Assembly (NCBI GenBank): GCA_964019055.1
Contig: OZ025206.1
Location: 9,960,486 to 10,024,485, forward strand
Direction: 5' to 3'
Source: Anthopleura xanthogrammica
Lineage: Eukaryota > Cnidaria > Anthozoa > Actiniaria > Actiniidae
DNA length: 64,000 bases
In this document: positions 12,757 to 26,000 of the stretch, piece after piece
How the letters are laid out: every line of letters begins with the position of its first letter
How positions within the stretch are numbered: the stretch's first letter is position 1
Translations under genes and position numbers: made by a program
Notes under the pieces: model-generated
The model's database searches: none
What the model was told of the DNA's origin: nothing
What the model saw: only the letters and a program-made list of their open reading frames with translations

Positions 12757-14089
12757 TTACTCTCCAAGATCTTCATCGGGTTTGCCTTTCGTTGTCTCGT
12801 GTGGTTCTATTTCCTCAGGCAAGGCATCTGAAGTGGTCTCAGCTTGTACACTCTCCTGTACTTGTGGTTCAAGACCTTCAACAGTTTCTTGTCTGGTCTC
12901 AGTTGTATCTATTTTCTCAATACTCATGTTCTCCAGATCATCTACCAATTTGACACTTGGTTTTGCGACAACATCAGCAAAGGATAGCCCGTCCTCAGAT
13001 ATAATTTTCAAGATTCCACTTCCTGTACTTGTATCTGGGTTTGTCGATATTCATGATCTGGTAAAGAAGTGATTTTGTCTACTGTGGTGGAAGACGACCT
13101 TTCTGCTACTGGCAAAGCATCTTGAGTAGCTTGTTCACTTTCCAGTACTTGCTTTCCAAGATACTCATCAGGTTCGGCTGTCGTTGTCTCGTGTGATTCT
13201 ATTTCCTCAGTATCACCAACTTCCTCTATTACATCTTCAAGTGGTTCTGGTTCTTCTTCAGTCCCAGTCGTTCGATTCCATAACCAGTTGATGGCGTCTG
13301 CCAAACTAGATCTTCGCCTTTCCGTTTCTGGCTCTTCCAAGGCATCTGAAGTGGTCTCAGCTTGTACTTTTTCCTGTACTTGTGCTTCAAGACCTTCAAC
13401 AGTTTCTTGTTTGGTCTCAGTTGTATCTATTTTCTCAATACTTATGTTCTCCAGATCAACTACCAATTTTACACTTGGTTTAGCGACGGCATCAGCCAAG
13501 GATGGCCCGTCCTCAGATATAATTTTCGAGATTCCACGACTGGATGCCTTGTCAATGCCATCGTTAACCTGGTTTGAACTTAGGGACGTGACCTCATGAG
13601 GTGGTTCTATTACAGACGTTGTTGTCGACTGGATACCTTCACTGCTTTCTACTTTAGTATTGATCGTTTCTGATACCTCGGCCGCTGGAATATTGGCGGT
13701 ATAGCTACCTTCAGATAGGTTTTCAGTATCTACTGCACTTTTCTTTGGTCTCCATAGTTTCTTCAGAGCATCTCCCACGCTAGACCTCCGTCTTTTCTTT
13801 TCCTTGCTTAGCAAAGCACTTGTTTCAAGCTCCACTGATTCTCTTTCACTTGTTTTCACATCTTCCGAAGTTTCCTCAAATCTTGTCCCATCAGCACCTT
13901 TCTCTGTTACATCTTCTAAGTGTTCTGGTTCGTCCTCGGTTGCCGTCGTTGGATTCAACATCTCGTCGGTGGCGTCTGCCAAACTAGACCTTCGAGTTTC
14001 CGTTTTTGTTTCTTGCAAAGCATCTGAAGTGATCTCAGGTTGTAAACCTTCCTGTACTTGTATCTGGGTTTGTCGATATTCATGATCTG
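12757..14089 (-). pseudogene. Out-of-frame 3' continuation of the giant repeat gene
   Basis: Repeat units like those upstream continue past the stop of the main frame, but in other frames. About 14089-13008 is open in a second frame and includes one RRRSSVGDALKKLWRPKK box. At about 13019-13021 an out-of-frame junction joins the middle of one unit (QIQVQE) to another (GILKIISEDG), and 13020-12757 is open in a third frame. It ends at a TAA where sister units have a glutamine codon. Open frames of about 1 kb suggest the breaks are recent, or are errors in sequencing or assembly of a repeat. Splicing could bypass them, but I see no convincing sites. Confidence 0.6.
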
Positions 14090-17000
14090 CTAAAGATGTG
14101 ATTTTGTCTGCTGTGCTATGATTTTGTCTGCTGTGCTATAACTAGAAGACGATCTTCCTGGTCCTGACAAACCATCTGGAAGAGTCTCAGTTTCTACACT
14201 TTCCTGTACTTGGTCTTCAAAATCCTCATCGGGTTTGGCTTTTGTAACCTCTTGTGGTTCTATTTCCTCAGTTCTTGTGCCATCAGTATCAGCACCTTCC
14301 TCTGTTACATCTTCAAGTGGTTCTGGTTCGTCATCGGCAGTCGTTCGATTCCATAACCAGTTGATGGCGTCTGCCAAACTTGACCTTCGCCTTTCCGTTT
14401 CTGTCTCTTGCAAGTCATCTGAAGTGATCTCAGCTTGTACTTTTTCCTGTACTTGTGCTTCAAGACCTTCAACAGTTTCTTGTTTGCTCTCAGTTGTATC
14501 TATTTTCTCAATACTTATGTTCTCAAGATCATCTATATATTTGACACTTGATTTTGCGACGGCGCCAGCCAAGGACGGCCTGTCCTCAAGGATATCTTTC
14601 AAGATCCCGAGACTGGATGTTTTGTCAATGTCATCGTCAACCTGGTTCGAACTTAGGGACATGACCTCATGAGGTGGTTCTATTACAGACGTTGTTGTCG
14701 ACTGGATGCCTTCACTACTTTCTACTTTAGTACTGATAGTTTCTGATACCTCAGTTGTTGGAATATTTGCGATAGAGCTACCTTTAGATACGTTTTCAGT
14801 ATCTTTTTCACTTTTCTTTGGTCTCCATAGCTTCTTCAGAGCATCTCCCACGCTAGACCTCCGTCTTTTCTTTTCCTTGATCGTCGAAGCACTTGTTTCA
14901 AGCTCAACTGCTTCTCTTTCACTTGTTTTCAAATCTTCAGAAGTTTCCTCAATTCTTGTCCTATCAGCACCTTTCTCTGTTACATCTTCTAAGTGTTCTG
15001 GTTCGTCCTCGGTTGCCGTCGTTTGATTCCACAACCCGTTGATTGGTTCTGCCAAACTAGACCTTCGTGTTTCCGTTTCTGGTTCTTGCAAAGCATCTGA
15101 AGTGATCTCAGGTTGTAAACCTTCCTGTACTCGTATCTGGGTTTGTCGATATTCATGATCTGGTAAAGAAGTTATTTTGTCTACTGTGGTGGAAGACGAC
15201 CTTTCTGCTTCTGGCAAAGCATCTGGAGTAGCTTGTACACTTTCCAGTACTTGCTTTCCAAGATCCTCATCAGGTTCGGCTGTCGTTGTCTCGTGTGATT
15301 CTATTTCCTCAGTATCACCAACTTCCTCTATTACATCTTCAACTGGTTCTGGTTCTTCCTCAGTCCCAGTCATTCGATTCCATAACCAGTTGATGGCGTC
15401 TGCCAAACTAGACCTTCGCCTTTCCGTTTCTGGCTCTTCCAAGGCATCTGAAGTGGTCTCAGCTTGTACTTTTTCCTGTACTTGTGCTTCAAGACCTTCA
15501 ACAGTTTCTTGTTTGCTCTCAGTTGTATCTATTTTCTCAATACTTATGTTCTCCAGATCATCTATATATTTGACACTTGGTTTTGCGACGTCATCAGCCA
15601 AGGATGGCCCGTCCTCAGATATAATTTTCAAGATTCCACGACTGGATGTCTGGTCAATGTCATCGTCAACCTGGGTCGAACTTAGGGACATGACCTCATG
15701 AGGTGGTTCTATTACAGACGTTGTTGTCGACTGGATACCTTCACTGCTTTCTACTTTAGTACTGATAGTTTCTGATATCTCAGTTGTTGGAATATTTGCG
15801 ATAGAGCTACCTTCAGATACGTTTTCAGTATCTATTTCACTTTTCTTTGGTCTCCATAGCTTCTTCAGAGCATCTCCCACGCTAGACCTCCGTCTTTTCT
15901 TTTCTTTGTTTGTCGTAGCACGTGTTTCAAGCTCGACTGATTCTCTTTCACTTGTTTTCAAATCTTCCGAAGTTTCTGTCGTTTGATTCAACATCTCGTT
16001 GGTGGCATCTGCCAAACTAGACCTTCGTGTTTTCGTTTCTGGTTCTTGCAAAGCATCTGAAGTGATCTCAGGTTGTAAACCTTCCTGTACTTGTATCTGG
16101 GTTTCTCGATGTTCATGATCTGGTAAAGATGTGATTTTGTCTACTGTGCTATAACTAGAAGACGATCTTCCTGGTTCTGACAAACCATCTGGAAGAGTAT
16201 CAGTTTCTACACTTTCCTGTACTTGGTCTTCAAAATCCTCATCGGGTTTGGCTTTTTTGGTAACTTCTTGTGGTTCTATTAGCTCAGATCTTGTGCCATC
16301 AGTATCAGCACCTTCCTCTGTTACATCTTCAAGTGGTTCTGGTTTGTCATCGGCTGTCGTTGTTCGATTCCATAACCAGTTGATGGCGTCTGCCAAACTA
16401 GACCTTCGCCTTTCCGTTTCTGTTTGTTGTGAGGCATCTGAAGTGATCTCACTTGGTACACCTTCCTGTACTTGTGCCTCGCTTTGTTGATATTCATAAT
16501 CAGGTAAAGATGTGATTTTGTCTACTGTGGTGGAAGACGACCTTTCTGGTTCTGGCAAAGCATCTGGAGTAGCTTCTACACTTTCTAGTAATTGCTTTCC
16601 AAGATCCTCATCAGACTCGGATGTCATTGTCTCTTGTTGTTCTATTTCCTCAGTTCTTGTGCCATCAGTATCAGCACCTTCCTCTGTTACATCTTCAAGT
16701 GGTTCTGGTTCGTCATCGGCAGTCGTTCGATTCCATAACCAGTTGATGGCGTCTGCCAAACTAGACCTTCGCCTTTCCGTTTCTGGCTCTTGCAAGTCAT
16801 CTGAAGTGGTCTCAGCTTGTACTTTTTCTTGTACTTGTGCTTCAAGACCTTCAACAGTTTCTTGTTTGCTCTCAGTTGTATCTATTTTCTCAATACTTAT
16901 GTTCTCCAGATCATCTATATATTTGACACTTGGTTTTGCGACGTCATCAGCCAAGGACGCCCTGTCCTCAGATATAATTTTCAAGATCCCGAGACTGGAT

Positions 17001-20000
17001 GTCTGGTCAATGTCATCGTCAACCTGGGTCGAACTTAGGGACATGACCTCATGAGGTGGTTCTATTACAGACGTTGTTGTCGACTGGATACCTTCACTAC
17101 TTTCTACTTTAGGACTGATAGTTTCTGATACCTCAGTTGTTGGAATATTTGCGATAGAGCTACCTTCAGATACGTTTTCAGTATCTATTTCACTTTTCTT
17201 TGGTCTCCATAGCTTCTTCAGAGCATCTCCCACGCTAGACCTCCGTCTTTTCTTTTCCTTGTTCGTCGTAGGACGTGTTTCAAGCTCGACTGATTCTCTT
17301 TCGCTTGTTTTCACATCTTCAGGAATTTCCTCAAATCTTGTCCCATGAGCACTTTTCTCTGTTACATCTTCTAAGTGTTCTGGTTCGTCCTCGGTTGCCG
17401 TCGTTGGATTCCACATCTCGTTGATGGCATCTGCCAAACTAGACCTTCGCCTTCCCGTTTCTGTTTCTTGCAAGGCATCTGAAGTGATCTCAGCTTGTAC
17501 ACTTTCCTGTGCTTGGGCCTCGCTTTGTCGATATTCATGATCTGGCAAAGAAGTGATTTTGTCTATCGTGCTATAACTAGAAGACGACCTTTCGGGTTTT
17601 GTTTCACTTTCCTGTACTTGATCTCCAAGATAACTATCAGCTTCTTTCATTGTCTCGTGTGGTTCTATTTCCTCAGTATCAGCACCTTCCATTGTTAAAT
17701 CTTCAAGTGTTTTTGGTTCGTCCTCGGTTGTCGGCGTTCTATTCAATAACCAGTTGATGGCGTCTGCCAAACTTGACCTTCGCCTTTCCGTTTCTGTTTC
17801 TTGCAAGTCATCTGAAGTGGTCTCAGCTTGTACTTTTTCCTGTACTTGTGCTTCAAGACCTTCAACAGTTTCTTGTTTGCTCTCAGTTGTATCTATTTTC
17901 TCAATACTTATGTTCTCAAGATCATCTATATATTTGACACTTGGATTTGCGACGTCATCAGCTAGGGACGGCCTGTCCTCAGGGATATCTTTCAAGATCC
18001 CGAGACTGGATGTCTTGTCAATGTCATCGTCAACCTGGTTCGAACTTAGGGACATGACCTCATGAGGTTCTTCTATTACAGACGTTGTTGTCGACTGGAT
18101 GCCTTCACTGCTTTCTACTTTAGTACTGATAGTTTCTGATACCTCAGTTGTTGGAATATTTGCGATAGAGCTACCTTCAGATACGTTTTCAGTATCTATT
18201 TCACTTTTCTTTGGTCTCCATAGCTTCTTCAGAGCATCTCCCACGCTAGACCTCCGTCTTTTCTTTTCCTTGTTCGTCGTAGGACGTGTTTCAAGCTCGA
18301 CTGATTCTCTTTCACTTGTTTTCACATCTTCAGGAATTTCCTCAAATCTTGTCCCATCAGCACCTTTCTCTGTTACATCTTCTAAGTGTTCTGGTTCGTC
18401 CTCGGTTGCCGTCGTTTGATTCAACATCTCGTTGGTGGCATCTGCCAAACTAGACCTTCGTGTTTTCGTTTCTGGTTCTTGCAAAGCATCTGAAGTGATC
18501 TCAGGTTGTAAACCTTCCTGTACTTGTATCTGGGTTTCTCGATGTTCATGATCTGGTAAAGATGTGATTTTGTCTACTGTGCTATAACTAGAAGACGATC
18601 TTCCTGGTTCTGACAAACCATCTGGAAGAGTATCAGTTTCTACACTTTCCTGTACTTGGTCTTCAAAATCCTCATCGGGTTTGGCTTTTTTGGTAACTTC
18701 TTGTGGTTCTATTAGCTCAGATCTTGTGCCATCAGTATCAGCACCTTCCTCTGTTACATCTTCAAGTGGTTCTGGTTTGTCATCGGCTGTCGTTGTTCGA
18801 TTCCATAACCAGTTGATGGCGTCTGCCAAACTAGACCTTCGCCTTTCCGTTTCTGTTTGTTGTGAGGCATCTGAAGTGATCTCACTTGGTACACCTTCCT
18901 GTACTTGTGCCTCGCTTTGTTGATATTCATAATCAGGTAAAGATGTGATTTTGTCTACTGTGGTGGAAGACGACCTTTCTGGTTCTGGCAAAGCATCTGG
19001 AGTAGCTTCTACACTTTCTAGTAATTGCTTTCCAAGATCCTCATCAGACTCGGATGTCATTGTCTCTTGTTGTTCTATTTCCTCAGTTCTTGTGCCATCA
19101 GTATCAGCACCTTCCTCTGTTACATCTTCAAGTGGTTCTGGTTCGTCATCGGCAGTCGTTCGATTCCATAACCAGTTGATGGCGTCTGCCAAACTAGACC
19201 TTCGCCTTTCCGTTTCTGGCTCTTGCAAGTCATCTGAAGTGGTCTCAGCTTGTACTTTTTCTTGTACTTGTGCTTCAAGACCTTCAACAGTTTCTTGTTT
19301 GCTCTCAGTTGTATCTATTTTCTCAATACTTATGTTCTCCAGATCATCTATATATTTGACACTTGGTTTTGCGACGTCATCAGCCAAGGACGCCCTGTCC
19401 TCAGATATAATTTTCAAGATCCCGAGACTGGATGTCTGGTCAATGTCATCGTCAACCTGGGTCGAACTTAGGGACATGACCTCATGAGGTGGTTCTATTA
19501 CAGACGTTGTTGTCGACTGGATACCTTCACTACTTTCTACTTTAGGACTGATAGTTTCTGATACCTCAGTTGTTGGAATATTTGCGATAGAGCTACCTTC
19601 AGATACGTTTTCAGTATCTATTTCACTTTTCTTTGGTCTCCATAGCTTCTTCAGAGCATCTCCCACGCTAGACCTCCGTCTTTTCTTTTCCTTGTTCGTC
19701 GTAGGACGTGTTTCAAGCTCGACTGATTCTCTTTCACTTGTTTTCACATCTTCAGGAATTTCCTCAAATCTTGTCCCATGAGCACTTTTCTCTGTTACAT
19801 CTTCTAAGTGTTCTGGTTCGTCCTCGGTTGCCGTCGTTTGATCCAACATCTCGTTGGTGGCATCTGCCAAACTAGACCTTCGTGTTTTCGTTTCTGGTTC
19901 TTGCAAAGCATCTGAAGTGATCTCAGGCTGTAAACCTTCCTGTACTTGTATCTGGGTTTGTCGATATTCATGATCAGGAGAAGATGTGATTTTGTCTACT

Positions 20001-23000
20001 GTGGTGGAAGACGACCTTTTAGGTTCTGGCAAAGCATCTGGAGTAGTTTCTTCACTTTCCAGTACTTGCTTTCCAAGATCCCCATGAGGTTCGGCTGTCG
20101 TCGTGTCGTGTGGTTCTATTAGCTCAGTTCGTGTGCCATCAATATCAGCACCTTCCTCTGTTACATCTTCAAGTGGTTCTGGTTCGTCATCGGCTGTCGT
20201 TGTTCGATTCCATAACCAGTTGAGGGCGTCTACCAAACTTGACCTTCGCCTTTCCGTTTCTGTTTCTTGCAAGTCATCTGAAGTGGTCTCAGCTTGTACT
20301 TTTTCCTGTACTTGTGCTTCAAGACCTTCAACAGTTTCTTGTTTGCTCTCAGTTGTATCTATTTTCTCAATACTTATGTTCTCCAGATCATCTATGTATT
20401 TGACACTTGTCTTTGCGACGTCATCAGCCAGGGACGGCCTGTCCTCAGGGATATCTTTCAAGATCCCGAGTCTGGATGTCTTGTCAATGTCATCGCCAAG
20501 CTGGTTCGAAGTTAGGGACGTGACCTCATGAGGTGCTTCTATTACAGACGCTGTTGTCGACTGGATACCTTCACTACTTTCTACTTTAGGACTGATAGTT
20601 TCTGATACCTCAGTTGTTGGAATATTTGCGATAGAGCTACCTTCAGATACGTTTTCAGTATCTATTTCACTTTTCTTTGGTCTCCATAGCTTCTTCAGAG
20701 CATCTCCCACGCTAGACCTCCGTCTTTTCTTTTCCTTGTTCGTCGTAGGACGTGTTTCAAGCTCGACTGATTCTCTTTCACTTGTTTTCACATCTTCAGG
20801 AATTTCCTCAAATCTTGTCCCATGAGCACTTTTCTCTGTTACATCTTCTAAGTGTTCTGGTTCGTCCTCGGTTGCCGTCGTTTGATTCCACATCTCGTTG
20901 GTGGCATCTGCCAAACTAGACCTTCGTGTTTTCGTTTCTGGTTCTTGCAAAGCATCTGAAGTGATCTCAGGCTGTAAACCTTCCTGTACTTGTATCTGGG
21001 TTTCTCGATGTTCATGATCTGGTAAAGATGTGATTTTGTCTACTGTGCTATAACTAGAAGACGATCTTCCTGGTTCTTGCAAACCATCTGGAAGAGTCTC
21101 AGTTTCCACACTTTCCCGTACTTGGTCTTCAAAATCCTCATCGGGTTTGGCTTTTGTAACCTCTTGTGGTTCTATTAGCTCAGTTCTTGTGCCATCAGTA
21201 TCAGCACCTTCCTCTGTTACATCTTCAAGTGGTTCTAGTTTGTCATCGGCTGTCGTTGTTCGATTCCATAACCAGTTGATGGCGTCTGCCAAACTAGACC
21301 TTCGCCTTTCCGTTTCTGGCTCTTGCAAGTCATCTGAAGTGGTCTCAGCTTGTACTTTTTCCTGTACTTGTGCTTCAAGACCTTCAACAGTTTCTTGTTT
21401 GGTCTCAGTTGTATCTATTTTCTCAATACTTATGTTCTCCAGATCAACTACCAATTTTACACTTGGTTTAGCGACGGCATCAGCCAAGGATGGCCCGTCC
21501 TCAGATATAATTTTCAAGATCCCGAGACTGGATATCTTGTCAATGTCATCGTCAACCTGGTTCGAACTTAGGGACGTGACCTCATGAGGTGCTTCTATTA
21601 CAGACGCTGTTGTCGACTGGATACCTTCACTACTTTCTACTTTAGGACTGATAGTTTCTGATACCTCAGTTGTTGGAATATTTGCGATAGAGCTACCTTC
21701 AGATACGTTTTCAGTATCTATTTCACTTTTCTTTGGTCTCCATAGCTTCTTCAGAGCATCTCCCACGCTAGACCTCCGTCTTTTCTTTTCCTTGTTCGTC
21801 GTAGGACGTGTTTCAAGCTCGACTGATTCTCTTTCACTTGTTTTCACATCTTCAGGAATTTCCTCAAATCTTGTCCCATGAGCACTTTTCTCTGTTACAT
21901 CTTCTAAGTGTTCTGGTTCGTCCTCGGTTGCCGTCGTTTGATTCCACATCTCGTTGGTGGCATCTGCCAAACTAGACCTTCGTGTTTTCGTTTCTGGTTC
22001 TTGCAAAGCATCTGAAGTGATCTCAGGCTGTAAACCTTCCTGTACTTGTATCTGGGTTTCTCGATGTTCATGATCTGGTAAAGATGTGATTTTGTCTACT
22101 GTGCTATAACTAGAAGACGATCTTCCTGTTTCTTGCAAACCATCTGGAAGTGTCTCAGTTTCCACACTTTCCCGTACTTGGTCTTCAAAATCCTCATCGG
22201 GTTTGGCTTTTGTAACCTCTTGTGGTTCTATTAGCTCAGTTCTTGTGCCATCAGTATCAGCACCTTCCTCTGTTACATCTTCAAGTGGTTCTAGTTTGTC
22301 ATCGGCTGTCGTTGTTCGATTCCATAACCAGTTGATGGCGTCTGCCAAACTAGACCTTCGCCTTTCCGTTTCTGGCTCTTGCAAGTCATCTGAAGTGGTC
22401 TCAGCTTGTACTTTTTCCTGTACTTGTGCTTCAAGACCTTCAACAGTTTCTTGTTTGGTCTCAGTTGTATCTATTTTCTCAATACTTATGTTCTCCAGAT
22501 CAACTACCAATTTTACACTTGGTTTAGCGACGGCATCAGCCAAGGATGGCCCGTCCTCAGATATAATTTTCAAGATCCCGAGACTGGATATCTTGTCAAT
22601 GTCATCGTCAACCTGGTTCGAACTTAGGGACGTGACCTCATGAGGTGGTTCTATTACAGACGTTGTTGTCGACTGGATACCTTCACTGCTTTCTACTTTA
22701 GTACTGACAGTTTCTGATACCTCTGCCGCTGGAATATTGGCGGTAGAGGTGCCCTCAGATACGTTTTCAGTATCTATTGCACTTTTCTTTGGTCTCCATA
22801 GCTTCTTCAGAGCATCTCCCACGCTAGACCTCCGTCTTTTCTTTTCCTTGCTTAGCGAAGCACTTGTTTCAAGCTCAACTGCTTCTCTTTCACTTCTTTT
22901 CGAATCTTCAGAAGTTTCCTCAAATCTTGTCCTATCAGCACCTTCCTCTGTTACATCTTCGAAGTGTTTTGGTTCGTCCTCGGTTACCGTCGTTGGAGTC

Positions 23001-26000
23001 CACATCTCGTTGGTGGCGTCTGCCAAACTAGACCTTCGTGTTTCCGTCTCTGGTTCTTGCAAAGCATCTGAAGTGATCTCTGCTTGTACACTTTCCTGAA
23101 GTTGTGTCTCGCTTTGTTGATATTCATGATCAGGTGAAGATGTGATTTTGTCTACTGTGGTGGAAGACGACCTTTTTGGTTCTGGCAAAGCATCTGGAGT
23201 AGTTTCTGCACTTTCCAGTACTTGCTTTCCAAGATTCTCATGAGGTTCGGCTGTCGTCGTGTCGTGTGGTTCTATTTCCTCAGTTCGTGTGCCATCAATA
23301 TCAGCACCTTCCTCTGTTACATCTTCAAGTGGTTCTGGTTCGTCATCGGCTGTCGTTGTTCGATTCCATAACCAGTTTATGGCGTCTGCCAAACTAGACC
23401 TTCGCCTTTCCGTTTCTGGCTCTTGCAAGTCATCTGAATTGATCTCAGCTTGTACTTTTTCCTGTACGTTTTCTTCAAGACCTTCAACAGTTTCTTGTTT
23501 GCTCTCAGTTGTATCTATTTTCTCAATACTTATGTTCTCCAGATCATCTATGTATTTGACACTTGATTTTGCGACGTCATCAGCCAAGGACGGGCTGTCC
23601 TCAGGGATATCTTTCAAGATCCCGAGACTGGATGTTTTGTCAATGTCATCGTCAACCTGGTTCGAACTTAGGGACGTGACCTCATGAGGTGGTTCTATTA
23701 CAGACGCTGTTGTCGACTGGATACCTTCACTACTTTCTACTTTAGGACTGATAGTTTCTGATACCTCAGTTGTTGGAATATTTGCGATAGAGCTACCTTC
23801 AGATACGTTTTCAGTATCTATTTCACTTTTCTTTGGTCTCCATAGCTTCTTCAGAGCATCTCCCACGCTAGACCTCCGTCTTTTCTTTTCCTTGTTCGTC
23901 GTAGGACGTGTTTCAAGCTCGACTGATTCTCTTTCACTTGTTTTCACATCTTCAGGAATTTCCTCAAATCTTGTCCCATGAGCACTTTTCTCTGTTACAT
24001 CTTCTAAATGTTCTGGTTCGTCCTCGGTTGCCGTCGTTTGATTCCACATCTCGTTGGTGGCATCTGCCAAACTAGACCTTCGTGTTTTCGTTTCTGGTTC
24101 TTGCAAAGCATCTGAAGTGATCTCAGGCTGTAAACCTTCCTGTACTTGTATCTGGGTTTGTCGATATTCATGATCCGGTAAAGATGTGATTTTGTCTACT
24201 GTGCTATAACTAGAAGACGATCTTCCTGGTTCTTGCAAACCATCTGGAAGAGTCTCAGTTTCCACACTTTCCCGTACTTGGTCTTCAAAATCCTCATCGG
24301 GTTTGGCTTTTGTAACCTCTTGTGGTTCTATTAGCTCAGTTCTTGTGCCATCAGTATCAGCACCTTCCTCTGTTACATCTTCAAGTGGTTCTAGTTTGTC
24401 ATCGGCTGTCGTTGTTCGATTCCATAACCAGTTGATGGCGTCTGCCAAACTAGACCTTCGCCTTTCCGTTTCTGGCTCTTGCAAGTCATCTGAAGTGGTC
24501 TCAGCTTGTACTTTTTCCTGTACTTGTGCTTCAAGACCTTCAACAGTTTCTTGTTTGGTCTCAGTTGTATCTATTTTCTCAATACTTATGTTCTCCAGAT
24601 CAACTACCAATTTTACACTTGGTTTAGCGACGGCATCAGCCAAGGATGGCCCGTCCTCAGATATAATTTTCAAGATCCCGAGACTGGATATCTTGTCAAT
24701 GTCATCGTCAACCTGGTTCGAACTTAGGGACGTGACCTCATGAGGTGGTTCTATTACAGACGTTGTTGTCGACTGGATACCTTCACTGCTTTCTACTTTA
24801 GTACTGACAGTTTCTGATACCTCTGCCGCTGGAATATTGGCGGTAGAGGTGCCCTCAGATACGTTTTCAGTATCTATTGCACTTTTCTTTGGTCTCCATA
24901 GCTTCTTCAGAGCATCTCCCACGCTAGACCTCCGTCTTTTCTTTTCCTTGCTTAGCGAAGCACTTGTTTGAAGCTCAACTGCTTCTCTTTCACTTCTTTT
25001 CGAATCTTCAGAAGTTTCCTCAATTCTTGTCCTATCAGCACCTTCCTCTGTTACATCTTCGAAGTGTTTTGGTTCGTCCTCGGTTGCCGTCGTTGGAGTC
25101 CACATCTCGTTGGTGGCGTCTGCCAAACTAGACCTTCGTGTTTCCGTTTCTGGTTCTTGCAAAGCATCTGAAGTGATCTCTGCTTGTACACTTTCCTGAA
25201 GTTGTGTCTCGCTTTGTTGATATTCATGATCAGGTGAAGATGTGATTTTGTCTACTGTGGTGGAAGACGACCTTTTTGGTTCTGGCAAAGCATCTGGAGT
25301 AGTTTCTGCACTTTCCAGTACTTGCTTTCCAAGATCCTCATGAGGTTCGGCTGTCGTCGTGTCGTGTGGTTCTATTTCCTTAGTTCGTGTGCCATCAATA
25401 TCAGCACTTTCCTCTGTTACATCTTCAAGTGGTTCTGGTTCGTCATCGGCTGTCGTTGTTCGATTCCATAACCAGTTTATGGCGTCTGCCAAACTAGACC
25501 TTCGCCTTTCCGTTTCTGGCTCTTGCAAGTCATCTGAAGTGATCTCAGCTTGTATTTTTTCCTGTACTTGTGCTTCAAGACCTTCAACAGTTTCTTGTTT
25601 CCTCTCAGTTGTATCTATTTTCTCAATACTTATGTTCTCCAGATCATCTATATATTTGACACTTGATTTTGCGACGTCATCAGCCAAGGACGGGCTGTCC
25701 TCAGGGATATCTTTCAAGATCCCGAGACTGGATGTTTTGTCAATGTCATCGTCAACCTGGTTCGAACTTAGGGACGTGACCTCATGAGGTGGTTCTATTA
25801 CAGACGTTGTTGTCGACTGGATACCTTCACTGCTTTCTACTTTAGGACTGATAGTTTCTGATACCTCTGCCGCTGGAATATTGGCGGTAGAGGTGCCCTC
25901 AGATACGTTTTCAGTATCTATTGCACTTTTCTTTGGTCTCCATAGCTTCTTCAGAGCATCTCCCACGCTAGACCTCCGTCTTTTCTTTTCCTTGCTTAGC

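Noticed and set aside
12757..14089. Reading the 3' repeat fragments as separate genes
   Set aside because: They are continuations of the same repeat array in shifted frames, without their own start context or promoter.
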